From assembly GCF_016654005.1 (NCBI RefSeq), contig NZ_JAEPWN010000002.1, forward strand, positions 310,001-374,000: a stretch of DNA of 64,000 nucleotides. Direction: 5' to 3'. Origin of the DNA: Brevundimonas nasdae (GTDB lineage Bacteria; Pseudomonadota; Alphaproteobacteria; Caulobacterales; Caulobacteraceae). The notes under the pieces are model-generated. The model saw only the letters and a list, made by a program, of their open reading frames with translations. It searched no databases and was not told the origin of the DNA. The position numbers were made by a program, and so were the translations under genes. This document shows, one piece after another, positions 1 through 11,760 of the stretch. How positions within the stretch are numbered: the stretch's first letter is position 1; every line of letters begins with the position of its first letter.

Positions 1-2
1 TC

Positions 3-419
3 GGCATCATCGAGAAACTGGACGCCCGCCCGGTCAAACCCCGCGTCCGCGCCGTTTTCGAAACGCCTCTCGCCGCCGACCGCCAGACTTTGCCGGACTG
101 GGTCGAGGCCCTTTGGACCTCACGCGAAAACGGCCACGTCGCGCGTGTCGGCCAGACCCTGATCGACGGCGTCGAAGCCCTGAACCTGCAGACCGCCGCC
201 CAGCCCGACGCCGCGCCCGCCGAAACCGATCCAGACGTGGACACGGAAATCTACTGGTTGCCTGCAACCCTGGCGGCTGAAGACCGTCTCTATGTCTGGA
301 TCGCCGCCGAGTCCGCCGTCGTGCGTGACATCCGGCGCCGTCTGGTCAACGAGCGCGGCCTGTCAAAGCGCAGCGTCGCGGCCATGGGCTACTGGCGCGA
401 AGGCCGCGTGCTGGAGTGA
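3..419 (+). CDS. Siderophore-interacting protein (FAD-binding, ViuB/YqjH family), C-terminal part
   Basis: The gene enters from the left edge, so its N-terminal FAD-binding barrel is missing. The visible 138 residues read as the C-terminal NAD(P)H-binding half of the siderophore-interacting protein family, ferric-siderophore reductases that release iron in the cytoplasm. The best support is the end: an ERLYVW-like strand (here DRLYVWIAAESA), then a helix rich in Arg (RDIRRRL) and the closing KRSVAAMGYWREGR block, which is typical of the family. The reading frame is fixed by this block and ends at TGA 417-419. Family assignment is from recognition; the catalytic N-terminal half cannot be judged here. 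Confidence 0.8.
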   Translation, partial: GIIEKLDARPVKPRVRAVFETPLAADRQTLPDWVEALWTSRENGHVARVGQTLIDGVEALNLQTAAQPDAAPAETDPDVDTEIYWLPATLAAEDRLYVWIAAESAVVRDIRRRLVNERGLSKRSVAAMGYWREGRVLE

Positions 420-423
420 GGCC

Positions 424-1104
424 CTAATAGACGCCTTGCCGCCGGATCACCGCCGGAATGGTCAGCAACAGAATGACGCAATAGGTGCGGACCGAGCGCC
501 TCCGCACCAGGGTGACGTCCATCGCCACCCGCCGTCTGTACGGCACGTCATTGCGCCCCTTCACCTGCCACAGGCCGGTCAAACCGGGGCGAACGGCGGC
601 GTAATGACGGATGCGTTTGCCGTAACGCCATATCTCGTCGGCTACGATCGGACGCGGCCCGACCAGTGACATGTCCCCGCGCAGCACGTTCAGAAGCTGG
701 GGCAGTTCGTCCAGGCTGGACACCCGCAACAGCCGCCCCAGCGGCGTCACACGCGGGTCGTCCCGCAATTTGTGCGTCAACGACCATTCCAGTTGCTGAA
801 GGCCGGTGCGGGTGATCAGCTGATCCAGCTTCCGCTCGGCCCCCACGCTCATGCTGCGGAACTTCAGACACTCGAACACCACTCCGCCGCGCCCAATCCG
901 CGGCTGATGATACAGGGCCGGACCGCCATCCTGCAGACGGACCAGAATGGCGATCAACACCATCGTCGGGGCCACAAGCACCAGCGCCAGCGTCGCAATG
1001 GCGATATCGAGCGCCCGCATCAGCACATCGGACCACACGATCCGGCGCGGCGACGCACCTGCAGGCGCACAGATCCCCGTGCGTATCGCCCCCACCGATG
1101 GCAT
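424..1104 (-). CDS. Polyprenyl-phosphate sugar-1-phosphate transferase (exopolysaccharide initiation)
   Basis: A 226-residue protein of the bacterial sugar transferase family (WcaJ/HfsE/PssY C-terminal domain), which moves a sugar phosphate from a nucleotide sugar to undecaprenyl phosphate to start exopolysaccharide synthesis. A hydrophobic segment lies at about residues 30-55. The signatures KFRSM (about 82-86), DELPQLLNVLRGDMSLVGPRP (about 131-151) and RPGLTGLWQVKGR (about 172-184) are intact. It lacks the N-terminal multi-span domain of full-length WcaJ and so is a short, single-domain type. It is convergent with the gene at its left and stands alone here. The sugar it uses cannot be told from sequence. 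Confidence 0.88.
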   Translation of the reverse strand: MPSVGAIRTGICAPAGASPRRIVWSDVLMRALDIAIATLALVLVAPTMVLIAILVRLQDGGPALYHQPRIGRGGVVFECLKFRSMSVGAERKLDQLITRTGLQQLEWSLTHKLRDDPRVTPLGRLLRVSSLDELPQLLNVLRGDMSLVGPRPIVADEIWRYGKRIRHYAAVRPGLTGLWQVKGRNDVPYRRRVAMDVTLVRRRSVRTYCVILLLTIPAVIRRQGVY

Positions 1105-1243
1105 GTCACACTCCCGACCTACCCCACGTCAGGCCACTATCTCATTAAGGTTGACAGATTTGCAACTGTGGCGATGCGATTCGCCAAGACCCTTTGTAGT
1201 CCTGCCTGGAGGTGCTAAACAGCATCACACTCCAGGTTGCATT

Positions 1244-1435
1244 TTGAAATCAGGTCGTGTCCCACGCCAGCGCGACCCGCGCCGGACCGCTCAATCACAA
1301 CCACCTCGGGGCAACCCCGCAGGCGGCGCCAAATGGTCTGCGCGAACCACCCTTGCCGTCCTGATCGTCATCAGCCTGCTGCTATGGGGCCTTGTCGCAG
1401 GTGCGGCCTATCTGACCGCCCGCCTCGTCGCCTGA
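1244..1435 (+). CDS. Small single-span membrane protein, hypothetical
   Basis: An open frame ending at TGA 1433-1435 encodes a basic, proline-containing N-terminus followed by one strongly hydrophobic span near the C-terminus (LAVLIVISLLLWGLVAG) and a short tail. The clear transmembrane segment and the position in the gap between two genes on the other strand argue that it is real. No ATG fits; the nearest start is TTG at 1244 (about 63 residues), and a GGAGG-like site at 1208-1212 is too far away to settle it. Function unknown; the start is uncertain. Confidence 0.45.
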   Translation: MKSGRVPRQRDPRRTAQSQPPRGNPAGGAKWSARTTLAVLIVISLLLWGLVAGAAYLTARLVA

Positions 1436-1437
1436 CT

Positions 1438-1950
1438 TCAGTCGCCGCCCCACAGGCCCAGCCGCACCGGAATACCGGTTTTTCCGACGGTCAGCGTGCC
1501 CGTCAGCACTGCGGTCTGGTCACCCAGGTTGCGCCGTGCCGTGGCCAGGTCGCCCTGATCCAGCTTGCCGACAAAGGCGACAGTCTGCCCGCCTGCTGAG
1601 ACGCCGCTGAACCGGAAGACGTCATCCGTGATCTGATAGGATTCCGGCCCGACGCGGACCGCGCCCTGAGCCGTCTTGAAGGTGACCGTAACCGGCGATG
1701 CGCCGCCCTTGCCCTCTTCCCACGCCTTCAGCGCCGACACCTGGCCGACGAAGATGGATTCCAACTCCGCATCACCCAGTTGAATCGGCTGGAGAGGTCG
1801 GTACTCGCCTGACACATCGCCCGACAGCGCATGGCGATAGGCCTGCTGGGCCGCGGGCGCCGCTGCCTTATCCGGCTTAGGCCCGCCAAACCGGTCGCAA
1901 GAGGCCGCCAGCAACGCCAGGGCCAGTACGGGTAGAAGTCGACGCTTCAT
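1438..1950 (-). CDS. Small lipoprotein, hypothetical
   Basis: 170 residues with a lipoprotein signal: Lys-Arg N-terminus, hydrophobic core and the lipobox LAASC ending at Cys18. The rest is a soluble periplasmic domain of mainly beta character with several VTVTF- and VRVG-like strands; I do not recognise the family. Its ATG overlaps the stop of the upstream M28 peptidase by four bases (ATGA), so the two are co-translated and probably work together in the envelope. Role unknown. Confidence 0.75.
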   Translation of the reverse strand: MKRRLLPVLALALLAASCDRFGGPKPDKAAAPAAQQAYRHALSGDVSGEYRPLQPIQLGDAELESIFVGQVSALKAWEEGKGGASPVTVTFKTAQGAVRVGPESYQITDDVFRFSGVSAGGQTVAFVGKLDQGDLATARRNLGDQTAVLTGTLTVGKTGIPVRLGLWGGD

Positions 1951-2915
1951 CGGTCCAGAGCCTTGTCGAGTGCGTGGAAGGCGGCGATGGCCAGTTCGCT
2001 GGCGCTGATGAAGACAGAGGGCGTGATCCGCTCGAAATCATCAGACGGGCGGTGATAATCGGGGTGATAGTCGACGCCCAGATACAGGAACGGCACCCCC
2101 TTCTCGTGGAAGGCGGCATGGTCGGAGGCGTCAACCCAGTTGTCCTCTTCCTTGTCCTGGGGCGTATCCTTGCCAAAGGCCAGCGACACCGCGCCATTGG
2201 CGGGCAAGGCCTCTAGTATCGGGCGCAGGTTCGGGTTCTGATACGTCCCCGTCACCCACAGATGCCCGTCCGTCTCAGCGCGTGAGATCATGTCGAAGTT
2301 CAGGTTCAGGCTCATGGCCGCCAGCGGCACGGGCGGCGAGGCCACGAACTCACGCGCGCCCAGAAGGCCCCGCTCCTCTCCGTCCAGAGCGACGATCAGA
2401 ACGCTGTGCTCCGGCGGGTTCGCCTTCAGCCGCGCGGCCAGCTCCAGCATGGTCGCCACGCCCGAGGCGTTGTCGTCTGCGCCGTTGAAGATCTGACCGC
2501 CGTTGATCCCGACATGGTCATAATGGGCCGTGATGACGATGTAGCGATCCGCCACCCGCGTGCCGGGAATAAAGCCGATGATGTTGACGCCATTGAAGGT
2601 CTTCACGCCTTCGCGCGTGCGTCCCGGCGCCTCGAAGCGCTGCAAGCGGCCGAAGGGCGCGGGCTGCACGCCCATCGCGTCCAGACGGCTGACGATATAG
2701 TTGCGCGCCTTCTCGCCCCCCGCCGACCCGGTGTCGCGCCCCTCCATGTCGTCGGCCGACAGGATGCGGACATCGGCCAGCAACTGCTCATGCGACGCCT
2801 CGGCGATCACTGCGGGCTGTTCAACCACGGCCACCTTCGGCGATTCGGTGACACAGGCCGACAGCGCAAGAACAGCACAGCCCGTCAGGGCCAGTCGCAG
2901 GGCGGAATGTCTCAT
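1947..2915 (-). CDS. M28-family zinc aminopeptidase, lipoprotein
   Basis: 322 residues; a lipobox LSAC (Cys21) predicts a membrane-anchored envelope enzyme. The peptidase M28 metal ligands are present in order: TAHYDHVG (first His), NGADDNASG (bridging Asp), DGEERGLLG (catalytic Glu and Glu ligand), NFDMIS (Asp ligand) and DHAAFHEKGVPFLYLG (last His). This family removes N-terminal residues from peptides using two zinc ions. It is the first gene of a two-gene operon with a hypothetical lipoprotein whose start overlaps its stop. Substrate unknown. Confidence 0.9.
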   Translation of the reverse strand: MRHSALRLALTGCAVLALSACVTESPKVAVVEQPAVIAEASHEQLLADVRILSADDMEGRDTGSAGGEKARNYIVSRLDAMGVQPAPFGRLQRFEAPGRTREGVKTFNGVNIIGFIPGTRVADRYIVITAHYDHVGINGGQIFNGADDNASGVATMLELAARLKANPPEHSVLIVALDGEERGLLGAREFVASPPVPLAAMSLNLNFDMISRAETDGHLWVTGTYQNPNLRPILEALPANGAVSLAFGKDTPQDKEEDNWVDASDHAAFHEKGVPFLYLGVDYHPDYHRPSDDFERITPSVFISASELAIAAFHALDKALDR

Positions 2916-3045
2916 GCAGCCTCCAGAACCAGTTCCGCGAACCTAGCCGCCCGACACGGCGGCGTCAGCATACGGATCGGTCATGAAACGCAGAAATCGC
3001 GCTGGCGGATCGCCGAGCCTGCGCGTGCGTTCGTGCTGGTGTTAG

Positions 3046-5388
<2,343 letters not shown>

Positions 5389-5414
5389 ATTAAATCGACA
5401 GTCAGCTCTGAGCC

Positions 5415-5540
5415 GTCATTCCGGGGCGTCCGAAGGACGAACCCGGAACCCAGGAGGCTCGCATCCGGCATGGATGCGTTCAGCGGCACGGTCGCGGCCC
5501 TGGGTTCCGGGTTCTTCGCTCCGCGCAGCCCCGGAATGAC
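5415..5540. repeat. Large palindromic intergenic repeat (REP-like, family A)
   Basis: Two arms of about 40 bases face each other: left arm 5415-5454 begins GTCATTCCGGGGC and ends GGAACCCAGG; right arm 5499-5540 is its near-perfect reverse complement, with a 44-base spacer. It fills the gap between the convergent ligA and LytTR genes. Palindromes with this GTCATTCCGGG start are common intergenic repeats in alphaproteobacteria, and the transcript would fold into a long hairpin that could serve both genes as a terminator. Only one copy of this family lies in the window. Confidence 0.75.
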
Positions 5541-5578
5541 GACCAGTGTGAGTTTGGCCACCTGATCGACGATCAAAT

Positions 5579-6508
5579 TCAGCCGCGCAACTGCTCCAGC
5601 GCCGCCGGGTACCGTCGCGACAGCGGGGCCTCAACGGCGCCCAGCTCCACCGTCCAGTCGCCTGATCCGTCGGGGCGCAGGCCCGTGACGCGCTCAGTAT
5701 TGACCAGCCATGAGCGGTGAACCCGCACAAAACCGAACCGCGACAGTTCCGCCTCCACCGCCGCCAGCGTCGCCCGCATCAACGGACGCCGTCCGTCCGC
5801 CAGCCGGAACTCGACATAGTTCCCCGCTGAACTGACCGCCAGAATGTCGGCCAGAGGCACGCGGATGATCCGGGCGCCGTCGCGGATGTCGAAGCTGACC
5901 GGCCGCACCGCCTCATTGCGCCGTCGCCGCAGATAGGCGCTCAGCAGGAATGCGCCCGCCAGCAGCCCATAGGTCACCAGATCCTTGCGCAGTTCATAAA
6001 TGAAGGCGTCGCCGAATTCGTACTCACCCGCCCCCATCAGGGCGTAACCCAGCTTTCGAAGCATGACGAAACCGATGACGTGCAGGGCGGAAAACGTCAG
6101 CACGCCCGCCAGATGGATCAGGGCGAACCGCACCTTCGGCCGCCACCCCTCGCCAGCCGCCTCATCCGGCGGGGCCAGACTGATCGCGCCCCAGGGAATC
6201 CACATGGTCGCAAGAATGGCGATGCTGCTGGACACCTCCCAGAGCATCGGCTTCCAACTCGCGATGTTCGGGTTGTCGGCCTGGGCGCTCAACACATTGA
6301 CCGTCGTATCCACCAGCGAGAAGGCCAGCACCCCCAAGGCGCAGGCCCAAAAGACACGCGCATCCAGTCGCCCCTTGATCCGCCCCCAGCCGCTCGTCAC
6401 GGCAGGCGCGCCGTTCGTCCCCGCAAGGCCGACATCATCCCGGCCAGACGGCCGCGCGCCCCCTGACGATTGCTGATCCGCCCGCTCATCCGCGAGTACG
6501 CGGCTCAT
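5579..6508 (-). CDS. Membrane-anchored LytTR-family transcriptional regulator
   Basis: About 309 residues. The N-terminal half has roughly four hydrophobic spans (first RVFWACALGVLAFSLV). The C-terminal 100 residues form a LytTR DNA-binding domain: IRVPLADILAVSSAGNYVEF, then MRATLAAVEAEL and FVRVHRSWLVNTERV. Regulators of this build sense at the membrane and bind DNA directly. It is divergent from an acyltransferase gene, a likely target. I chose ATG 6508; a GTG at 6541 would run into the start of the divergent gene. No receiver domain is present. Confidence 0.85.
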   Translation of the reverse strand: MSRVLADERADQQSSGGARPSGRDDVGLAGTNGAPAVTSGWGRIKGRLDARVFWACALGVLAFSLVDTTVNVLSAQADNPNIASWKPMLWEVSSSIAILATMWIPWGAISLAPPDEAAGEGWRPKVRFALIHLAGVLTFSALHVIGFVMLRKLGYALMGAGEYEFGDAFIYELRKDLVTYGLLAGAFLLSAYLRRRRNEAVRPVSFDIRDGARIIRVPLADILAVSSAGNYVEFRLADGRRPLMRATLAAVEAELSRFGFVRVHRSWLVNTERVTGLRPDGSGDWTVELGAVEAPLSRRYPAALEQLRG

Positions 6509-6531
6509 ATCATTGGCCAAGGAACTCTCGC

Positions 6532-7776
6532 ATGTCTTCACCGCCCCTGCTCGCGTCGCCGCCCGGCATGTCGGACCGGCGATACGATCTGGACTGGATT
6601 CGCGTCGGCGCCTTCATGCTGCTGATCCTCTATCACGTCGGCATGTTCTATGTGCCCTGGGACTGGCATGTGAACAGCCCGCGTCAGATCGAGGTGCTGA
6701 AGCCGATCATGATGCTGACCAGCCCGTGGCGGCTGACGCTTTTGTTCCTGGTGTCTGGCTGCGCCACACGGTTCCTGGCCGATGGTTTTCAGGCACGCGG
6801 CAAAAGCGGATGGGCGCTGGCGGGATCACGCACCCTGCGCCTGCTGCCACCCCTGTTGTTCGGCATGTTCGTGATCGTTCCGCCCCAAAGCTATTATGAG
6901 GTCGTGGAGGCCGCCAAGGGCCTGGGCATGGCCGACCCCGCACACAGCGCCGTGCTGAAGGACTTCTGGATCCGCTACGCCACATCGACCGGCCATTGGT
7001 GCGATGCGGACGGGTGCCTGACGACGCCGACCTGGAACCATCTGTGGTTCATCGCCTATCTGCTGCCCTATAGCCTGATCCTGGCGGCGTTGATCGCCAT
7101 TCCTGGCGTGCGGCCGGGGCTTCTGGCGGGGACGGAGCGGCTGTTCAGCGGCTGGGGCGTGATCGTCTGGCCGATCCTGTATCTGTTCGCGATCCGCTGG
7201 TTCCTGGCGCCCCGCTTCGACATCACCCACGCGCTGACCGACGACTGGTACAACCACGCCCTCAGCTTCGGCGCCTTCCTGTTCGGCTATCTGATCGCCC
7301 GCTCTGAAGAGGTGCGTCAGACGCTGATCCGCATTCGCTGGCCCGCCCTGATCGTCGGCCTGTGCGGATGGGCCGGCTGGGCGACCTACGCCTGGGTCTA
7401 TCGGGGCGACGCCACGCCGCCCGAGCAGCTGCGTCAGGCCATGCGGTTCGTCTATGTGCTGGATCAGGCGGGCTTCATGGCCGCCATACTGGGCTTCGGC
7501 GCCCGCTGGCTGAACCATGGCGGTCCTGTCCTGCGCTATCTGTCGATCGGCGTCTTCCCCTTCTACATCGTGCACCAGACGGTGGCGGTGGTTGCGGCGC
7601 ACAATCTGGCCCTGCTCAAGCTGCCATTGGGTCTGGAGGCTGTTCTGGTCATCCTGATCACCGCCCTGGGATGTTTGGCCGCCTATGAGGTCGCACGGCG
7701 GCTCGGCTGGCTGGGGCTGCTGCTGGGCGTGAAGCCGGGCGCGGCCGCCAGATCCTCGCCTGCGGTCACGGCCTGA
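6532..7776 (+). CDS. Integral-membrane acyltransferase (acyltransferase 3 family)
   Basis: 414 residues with about ten hydrophobic spans. The N-terminus RYDLDWIRVGAFMLLILYH is the family signature, with Arg and the membrane His (YHVGMFYV) thought to act in transfer of acyl groups to sugars or glucans at the envelope. The protein resembles the OpgC/MdoC branch. AAGGA at 6520-6524 sits seven bases before ATG 6532 and supports the start. It is transcribed away from the LytTR regulator gene with little room for separate promoters, suggesting shared control. Acceptor and donor unknown. Confidence 0.85.
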   Translation: MSSPPLLASPPGMSDRRYDLDWIRVGAFMLLILYHVGMFYVPWDWHVNSPRQIEVLKPIMMLTSPWRLTLLFLVSGCATRFLADGFQARGKSGWALAGSRTLRLLPPLLFGMFVIVPPQSYYEVVEAAKGLGMADPAHSAVLKDFWIRYATSTGHWCDADGCLTTPTWNHLWFIAYLLPYSLILAALIAIPGVRPGLLAGTERLFSGWGVIVWPILYLFAIRWFLAPRFDITHALTDDWYNHALSFGAFLFGYLIARSEEVRQTLIRIRWPALIVGLCGWAGWATYAWVYRGDATPPEQLRQAMRFVYVLDQAGFMAAILGFGARWLNHGGPVLRYLSIGVFPFYIVHQTVAVVAAHNLALLKLPLGLEAVLVILITALGCLAAYEVARRLGWLGLLLGVKPGAAARSSPAVTA

Positions 7777-7923
7777 CGCCTTGAATGGCGACTGGAAAGT
7801 TGACGTAACGTCCCGTCAATTCGTGATTTCCGGTCGCCATTTCCGTCTTGTTTTGGACCGAAACCAGGATCAGCGTGTTCTTCAACAGGCCCGGCGCAGA
7901 CCGGTCCAGGAAAGGGAATGACC

Positions 7924-8346
7924 ATGAAGACCAAGATCATGCTGGCCGCCGCCGCACTGGCCGCCGCGCTCGCCTCGCCTGCCCTGGCTGGCGATCCGAC
8001 CGGCCTGTGGCAGACGCCGACGAATGGCGGCCAGGTCCGCATCGCGCACTGCGGACAGGCCCTGTGCGGCACGCTGGTGACCTCCGACCACATTCGGGCC
8101 GATCCTAACACCCTGGATGTCCATAACCGTGATGCAGCCCAGCGCGGCCGCACCCTTCGCAATCTGCCCATGCTGACCGGATTCACGGGAGGCCCGACGG
8201 AATGGCGCGGCGGTTCGGTCTATAATCCGGCTGACGGCGGCACATACCGCGGCACCATCACCATGACCGGCGACAACAGCCTGCGCCTGCGCGGCTGCAT
8301 CGTCGCCCCTCTGTGCAAGAACCAGACCTGGACTCGCATCCAGTAG
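7924..8346 (+). CDS. DUF2147 family secreted protein
   Basis: About 140 residues with a clean signal peptide (KTKIMLAAAALAAALASPALA, cut after ALA) and one DUF2147 domain: GLWQTPTNGGQVRI, then paired cysteines in HCGQALCG, GGSVYNP and a closing RGCIVAPLCKNQTWTR. Four cysteines in the mature part could form disulfides. DUF2147 proteins are periplasmic and uncharacterised. ATG 7924 is favoured over 7918 because AGGAAAGGG ends seven bases before it. A strong terminator follows at once. Confidence 0.87.
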   Translation: MKTKIMLAAAALAAALASPALAGDPTGLWQTPTNGGQVRIAHCGQALCGTLVTSDHIRADPNTLDVHNRDAAQRGRTLRNLPMLTGFTGGPTEWRGGSVYNPADGGTYRGTITMTGDNSLRLRGCIVAPLCKNQTWTRIQ

Positions 8347-8365
8347 GCCGCACACCGGACACACA

Positions 8366-8403
8366 AAGGCCCGGCCGGAGCGATCCGACCGGGCCTTTTT
8401 TTC
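8366..8403 (+). terminator. Rho-independent terminator
   Basis: Inverted repeat AAAGGCCCGG ... CCGGGCCTTT followed by a run of T (8396-8402), directly downstream of the DUF2147 gene. Confidence 0.85.
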
Positions 8404-8421
8404 ATGCCTGTTGACCGATGA

Positions 8422-9408
<987 letters not shown>

Positions 9409-9507
9409 GAAGCGCTCTCCTGTCGATGTGGGGGATCGGCGATCATGCCGACGATCAGGAGATGGGCGTCCACCCTGTGCCTGACAAGGCCCGTGGACGC
9501 TTCGAGA

Positions 9508-9584
9508 TGGTACCGCCTCTCAGGCTTGAACTGAGGACCTCCGGTTCCACAAACCGGCGCTCTAACCAACTGAGCTAAGGCGGC
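9508..9584 (-). tRNA. tRNA-His (GTG)
   Basis: 77 bases including encoded CCA. The loop TTGTGGA gives anticodon GTG. The cloverleaf is complete: acceptor GCCGCCT/AGGCGGT, D-arm GCTC/GAGC, anticodon stem CCGGT/ACCGG. Position 73 is A and the first pair is G1:U72, rather than the G-1:C73 pair of most bacterial tRNA-His; A73 and U72 are known from alphaproteobacteria, whose histidyl-tRNA synthetase does not need G-1. Confidence 0.97.
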
Positions 9585-9652
9585 CCGCTCATCGCGAGGC
9601 GCGTTCTGTAGCGAGGCCTTACGGCCCGATCAAGCACAGAGTGCGCCTTATA

Positions 9653-9686
9653 CAAACAAAAACGCCCCGGCCGAAACCGGGGCGTT
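9653..9686 (-). terminator. Rho-independent terminator of the tonB operon
   Basis: Inverted repeat AACGCCCCGG (9661-9670) with CCGGGGCGTT (9677-9686). Read on the minus strand, the hairpin is followed by TTTTTGTTTG, about 20 bases after the tonB stop. Confidence 0.9.
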
Positions 9687-9707
9687 CTCGCGATCTTTCG
9701 ATCAGTC

Positions 9708-10421
9708 TTATCCGAGGCGGAAGCGAACCGTGAAGCGCGCTTGTCCACCTTGAGCCACACCATCCACGGTGCCCGGCGCAAAACGAGCCGAACGCATGGA
9801 CGAGAGAGCTTCGCGGCCGAAGCCTGCACCGGACGGCGTTTCCGACACGATGCTGCAGTTGGTCGCGGCGCCATTGGCTTCAACCGAGCACAGCAGAACC
9901 ACGGTGCCTTCCTCGATCCCACGCTCTTGAGCGCGAGCCGGGAATTCCGGGCGAGGCTGACGCGACCACGAAACGTTCGTGATCGTGGCCGGCCGGGCCG
10001 GAGCCGGAGGAGCGGGCGGAGGCGGAGGTCCGGGGACGATAACGGGCGGGCCCGTATATTCGACGCGGTCTTCCTTCTTCGTCGGCTCGATCGGCAGCGT
10101 GACCGGAGGCGGCGGCGCTTGCGTGTTGACCACGGGCGGACGCACCTGAAGCTTCGGCGGCGGCGGCGTGTCGGGCGGAGGCGGCGGCGGCGGGGGTGGC
10201 GGCGGCGGCGGAACCGGCGCAACCAACTCAACCTTCACGGCCTCGTCGACGTAGTTGAACTCCTTCAGCTTGAACTTCGACTGTTGCAGGAAGAACAGAA
10301 GAAGCGCGAACAGAATGGTGACGATCAGGAGGCAGACGATCAGCACGGGGTAGGAAACCCCCATGAAGCCCTTCTGCTTCGGGATGTCGTAACGACTGCG
10401 ATGATATTCGACGTCTGTCAT
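9708..10421 (-). CDS. tonB: TonB-family energy transducer
   Basis: 237 residues. One transmembrane anchor (about residues 20-45: YPVLIVCLLIVTILFALLLF) is followed by a periplasmic proline-rich spacer with an unbroken run of 13 prolines, then a C-terminal TonB domain (RPEFPARAQERGIEEGTVVL ... FGREALSSMRSARF). TonB passes the proton-motive force from ExbB/ExbD to outer-membrane receptors. The start at 10421 is set by GGAG six bases upstream. Third gene of the exbB-exbD-tonB operon, ended by a terminator. Confidence 0.93.
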   Translation of the reverse strand: MTDVEYHRSRYDIPKQKGFMGVSYPVLIVCLLIVTILFALLLFFLQQSKFKLKEFNYVDEAVKVELVAPVPPPPPPPPPPPPPDTPPPPKLQVRPPVVNTQAPPPPVTLPIEPTKKEDRVEYTGPPVIVPGPPPPPAPPAPARPATITNVSWSRQPRPEFPARAQERGIEEGTVVLLCSVEANGAATNCSIVSETPSGAGFGREALSSMRSARFAPGTVDGVAQGGQARFTVRFRLG

Positions 10422-10435
10422 ACTATCTCCGCACC

Positions 10436-10870
10436 TCAACTCGTCGCTTGGTCTTCGCCGACCAGGGCGACGCTGTAGAAGCCGTTATCCTGCAGAGCGT
10501 TCATGACCTGCATGAAATCGCCGTAGCGGGTGTTCTGGTCGGCACGAATGAAGATCCGCTCATCAGCCGGGTTCCGCGCGCCGATCTGATCGCTCAGATC
10601 CGCACCCAGAGAACCGACGCTGGTCTGGAAGTCGCCCACATAGACGGAACCGTCTGTCTGGATCGAAATATAGACCGGCTTGGGCGGGTTCGGCGCCGCC
10701 TTGGCGACAGCGATAGGCAGTTCCACCGGCACCGACACGGAGGCGAGCGGTGCCGCAACCATGAAGATGATGAGGAGGACGAGCATGATATCAACGAAAG
10801 GCGTAACGTTGATATCGCTGTTTGCCTCAACCTGGTTGCCAGCGCCGCCCGTTTTGATCTTGGCGGCCAT
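10436..10870 (-). CDS. exbD: ExbD/TolR-type biopolymer transport protein
   Basis: 144 residues. The single N-terminal span carries the essential aspartate in the ExbD signature INVTPFVDIMLVLLIIFMV; the periplasmic domain ends with FMQVMNALQDNGFYSVALVG. It forms the inner-membrane proton channel with ExbB that powers TonB. It lies five bases after exbB and about 14 bases before tonB, so all three share one mRNA. A TolR role is less likely because no tolA/tolB follow. Confidence 0.93.
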   Translation of the reverse strand: MAAKIKTGGAGNQVEANSDINVTPFVDIMLVLLIIFMVAAPLASVSVPVELPIAVAKAAPNPPKPVYISIQTDGSVYVGDFQTSVGSLGADLSDQIGARNPADERIFIRADQNTRYGDFMQVMNALQDNGFYSVALVGEDQATS

Positions 10871-10875
10871 GCCTA

Positions 10876-11760
10876 TTACGCCCCCTTGTCGAGCTGACGC
10901 GAGATGCCGTTCAACAGTTCAGCAGCAAAGCCGTCGGCGCGCGTGCCGTAACCAGCGATGCGGGTGTTGAAGTAGTTGTAGAACACAACGGCCGGGATAG
11001 CGGCGAACAGACCAATACCGGTGGCGAGCAGAGCTTCAGCGATACCCGGAGCAACGACGGCCAGGTTGGTCGTGTTGGATTCCGCGATGCCGATGAAGGA
11101 GTTCATGATGCCGTACACGGTGCCGAACAGACCGACGAACGGACCAATCGAACCAACCGAAGCAAGGAACTGCTGGCCGCCCGACAGGCGCTTGGCCAGG
11201 CCGGCTTGAACGGCGTTCACGGCGGCGGTGGCGCGGCCCAGGGCCGAGTCCAGGTGATCGCCGGTGACCGACAGGCCCGATTGACGCGACAGTTCGATTT
11301 CTTCGGTGGCGGCGGCGGCCATGTCAGCCAGCGGGTTGCCGTCGAACTCTTCTTGCGTCGCGATGGCGCGCATGTCCGAGATCGTGCGAGCGCCACGGAA
11401 GGTCTCGAGGAAGTTGTCCGTCTTGCGGTTCAGCGAGCCAAACTCGAAGAGTTTGATCAGCAGCAGGGTCCACGAGAAGATGGACGCCAGCAGCAGGCCG
11501 ATCATGACGACCTTAACGATCACGGTCGCTTCCATGAACATCGAGATCGGCGTGATGCCGCCGCCGTGGTGCGAGGCAGCTGCTTCTTCAGCAGGAGCAG
11601 CGTCAGCGGCCGGAGCAGCTTCGGGGGTTGCTGCACCAGCGGCGGGTGCAGTTGCCGGGGTCGGCTCGGCCGGGGCCTGGGCCAGAACCGGCGAGCTCGC
11701 CATAAGGGCGGCGGCGCCGGCCATGGCGAGGAGGATATTCGTCTTCTTGCTGTTCAGCAT
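10876..11760 (-). CDS. exbB: ExbB/TolQ/MotA-type proton channel protein with signal peptide
   Basis: 294 residues. It begins with a cleavable signal peptide (MLNSKKTNILLAMAGAAALM ... VLAQ) and an Ala/Pro/Glu-rich periplasmic stretch of about 60 residues before the three-span ExbB core; the last part carries LASVGSIGPFVGLFGTVYGIMNSF and ATGIGLFAAIPAVVFYNYF. The Ala/Pro extension is found in the longer ExbB proteins of some proteobacteria. First gene of the exbB-exbD-tonB operon. ATG 11760 is chosen because it begins the signal peptide. Confidence 0.93.
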   Translation of the reverse strand: MLNSKKTNILLAMAGAAALMASSPVLAQAPAEPTPATAPAAGAATPEAAPAADAAPAEEAAASHHGGGITPISMFMEATVIVKVVMIGLLLASIFSWTLLLIKLFEFGSLNRKTDNFLETFRGARTISDMRAIATQEEFDGNPLADMAAAATEEIELSRQSGLSVTGDHLDSALGRATAAVNAVQAGLAKRLSGGQQFLASVGSIGPFVGLFGTVYGIMNSFIGIAESNTTNLAVVAPGIAEALLATGIGLFAAIPAVVFYNYFNTRIAGYGTRADGFAAELLNGISRQLDKGA

